Below are positions 33,002 to 33,373 of a stretch of 33,373 nucleotides of DNA, piece after piece; the first letter of the stretch is position 1; each line of letters begins with the position of its first letter. The stretch comes from Borborobacter arsenicus (GTDB taxonomy: Bacteria; Pseudomonadota; Alphaproteobacteria; Rhizobiales; Rhizobiaceae): positions 1 to 33,373 of the forward strand of contig NZ_RKST01000037.1 of NCBI RefSeq assembly GCF_003934165.1, written 5' to 3'. The position numbers and the translations under genes are program-made. Below the pieces are notes generated by a model. That model was given only the letters and a program-made list of their open reading frames with translations, did not search any database and had not been told where the DNA came from.

Positions 33002-33373
33002 ATGGCAGAGATCAAGTCGGACATTGAGATTGCGCGTGCGGCGAACAAGCAGCCGATCCAGGCGGTTGGCGAGAAGATCGGCATACCTTCGGAGCATTTG
33101 CTGCCCTATGGCCACGACAAGGCCAAGGTCTCGGCCGCCTTCATCAGGGAGGTGCAGGGCAACAAGGACGGCAAGCTGATCCTGGTCACCGCCATCAACC
33201 CGACGCCGGCCGGCGAAGGCAAGACCACCACCACGGTGGGCCTGGGCGATGGCCTGAACCGCATCGGCAGGAAGGCGATCATCTGCATCCGCGAGGCCTC
33301 GCTCGGACCGAACTTCGGCATGAAGGGCGGTGCGGCCGGCGGCGGCCTGGCCCAGGTCGTGCCGATGGACGAC
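33002..33373 (+). CDS. fhs: Formate--tetrahydrofolate ligase, N-terminal part (runs off the window)
   Basis: The first 124 codons of a formate--THF ligase, supported by AAGGGAGG 8 nt before ATG 33002. The start [19 protein letters not shown] is followed by the ATP-binding loop [18 protein letters not shown] (~70-87) and [19 protein letters not shown], all invariant in the family. The product makes 10-formyl-THF from formate, THF and ATP. It is cut by the window end in frame at residue 124 of about 560. A C-terminal fragment of the same family opens the window. Confidence 0.97.
   Translation, partial: MAEIKSDIEIARAANKQPIQAVGEKIGIPSEHLLPYGHDKAKVSAAFIREVQGNKDGKLILVTAINPTPAGEGKTTTTVGLGDGLNRIGRKAIICIREASLGPNFGMKGGAAGGGLAQVVPMDD

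Overview
The window is chromosomal DNA from a GC-rich alphaproteobacterium of the order Hyphomicrobiales (Rhizobiales), most like the Phyllobacteriaceae (Mesorhizobium/Aminobacter type). The reasons are the fused trpE(G) gene with a 14-codon trpL leader containing three Trp codons, the CtrA/ChpT/SciP cell-cycle genes, the DUF1134 protein EipA, a NolR-like ArsR regulator, a RIME1-like pair of two-hairpin repeats, and short palindromic repeats of the kind common in Mesorhizobium. The genus is inferred from gene content and was not computed.

Layout. 1-119 is the 3' end of a formate--tetrahydrofolate ligase gene. Next come a RIME-like repeat, an SH3-domain membrane protein (491-1321) and the attenuator-controlled trpL-trpE(G) unit (1363-3751). 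3.9-7.6 kb is transport: a CDF cation exporter overlapping an AbrB-type membrane protein, then a DUF47 (PhoU-like) gene with the Pit phosphate transporter. 7.7-9.7 kb is leuA behind a probable Leu-codon leader peptide/attenuator. 9.7-13.2 kb holds a membrane-anchored DNA-binding/TPR protein, an alpha/beta hydrolase, and an unknown membrane protein with a perfect CtrA-type box 28 nt before its start. 13.2-18.7 kb is mostly housekeeping enzymes: metallophosphoesterase, Nudix, glutathionyl-hydroquinone reductase, GNAT, SDR, HugZ-like and DUF1232. 18.8-21.4 kb has an orphan terminator, an ArsR-family repressor, a SpoU-type RNA methyltransferase and a coiled-coil membrane protein.

21.5-26.4 kb is the most coherent block. 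eipA (envelope integrity), chpT (phosphotransferase), an orphan CheY-like receiver, ctrA (master regulator), fliJ (flagellar export) and sciP (CtrA inhibitor) lie within 5 kb. ChpT should phosphorylate CtrA, and SciP should antagonise CtrA at its promoters. The ctrA-fliJ intergenic region has six GANTC methylation sites in about 190 bp and several TTAA half-sites, and the sciP-mnmA region has two near-consensus CtrA boxes. The remaining part holds mnmA, a Gfo/Idh/MocA oxidoreductase, tRNA-Met(CAU) with a strong promoter, a gene-poor stretch with an orphan terminator and a possible Cys-rich small ORF, a universal stress protein, a small lipoprotein, an APC permease, and the 5' end of a formate--tetrahydrofolate ligase gene running off the window.

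Main observations: fhs sequence at both ends of the window (two different parts of the protein), two amino-acid attenuators, a compact CtrA control module with a possible new CtrA target, two orphan terminators marking possible small RNAs, and structured 5' leaders before the APC permease and fhs.
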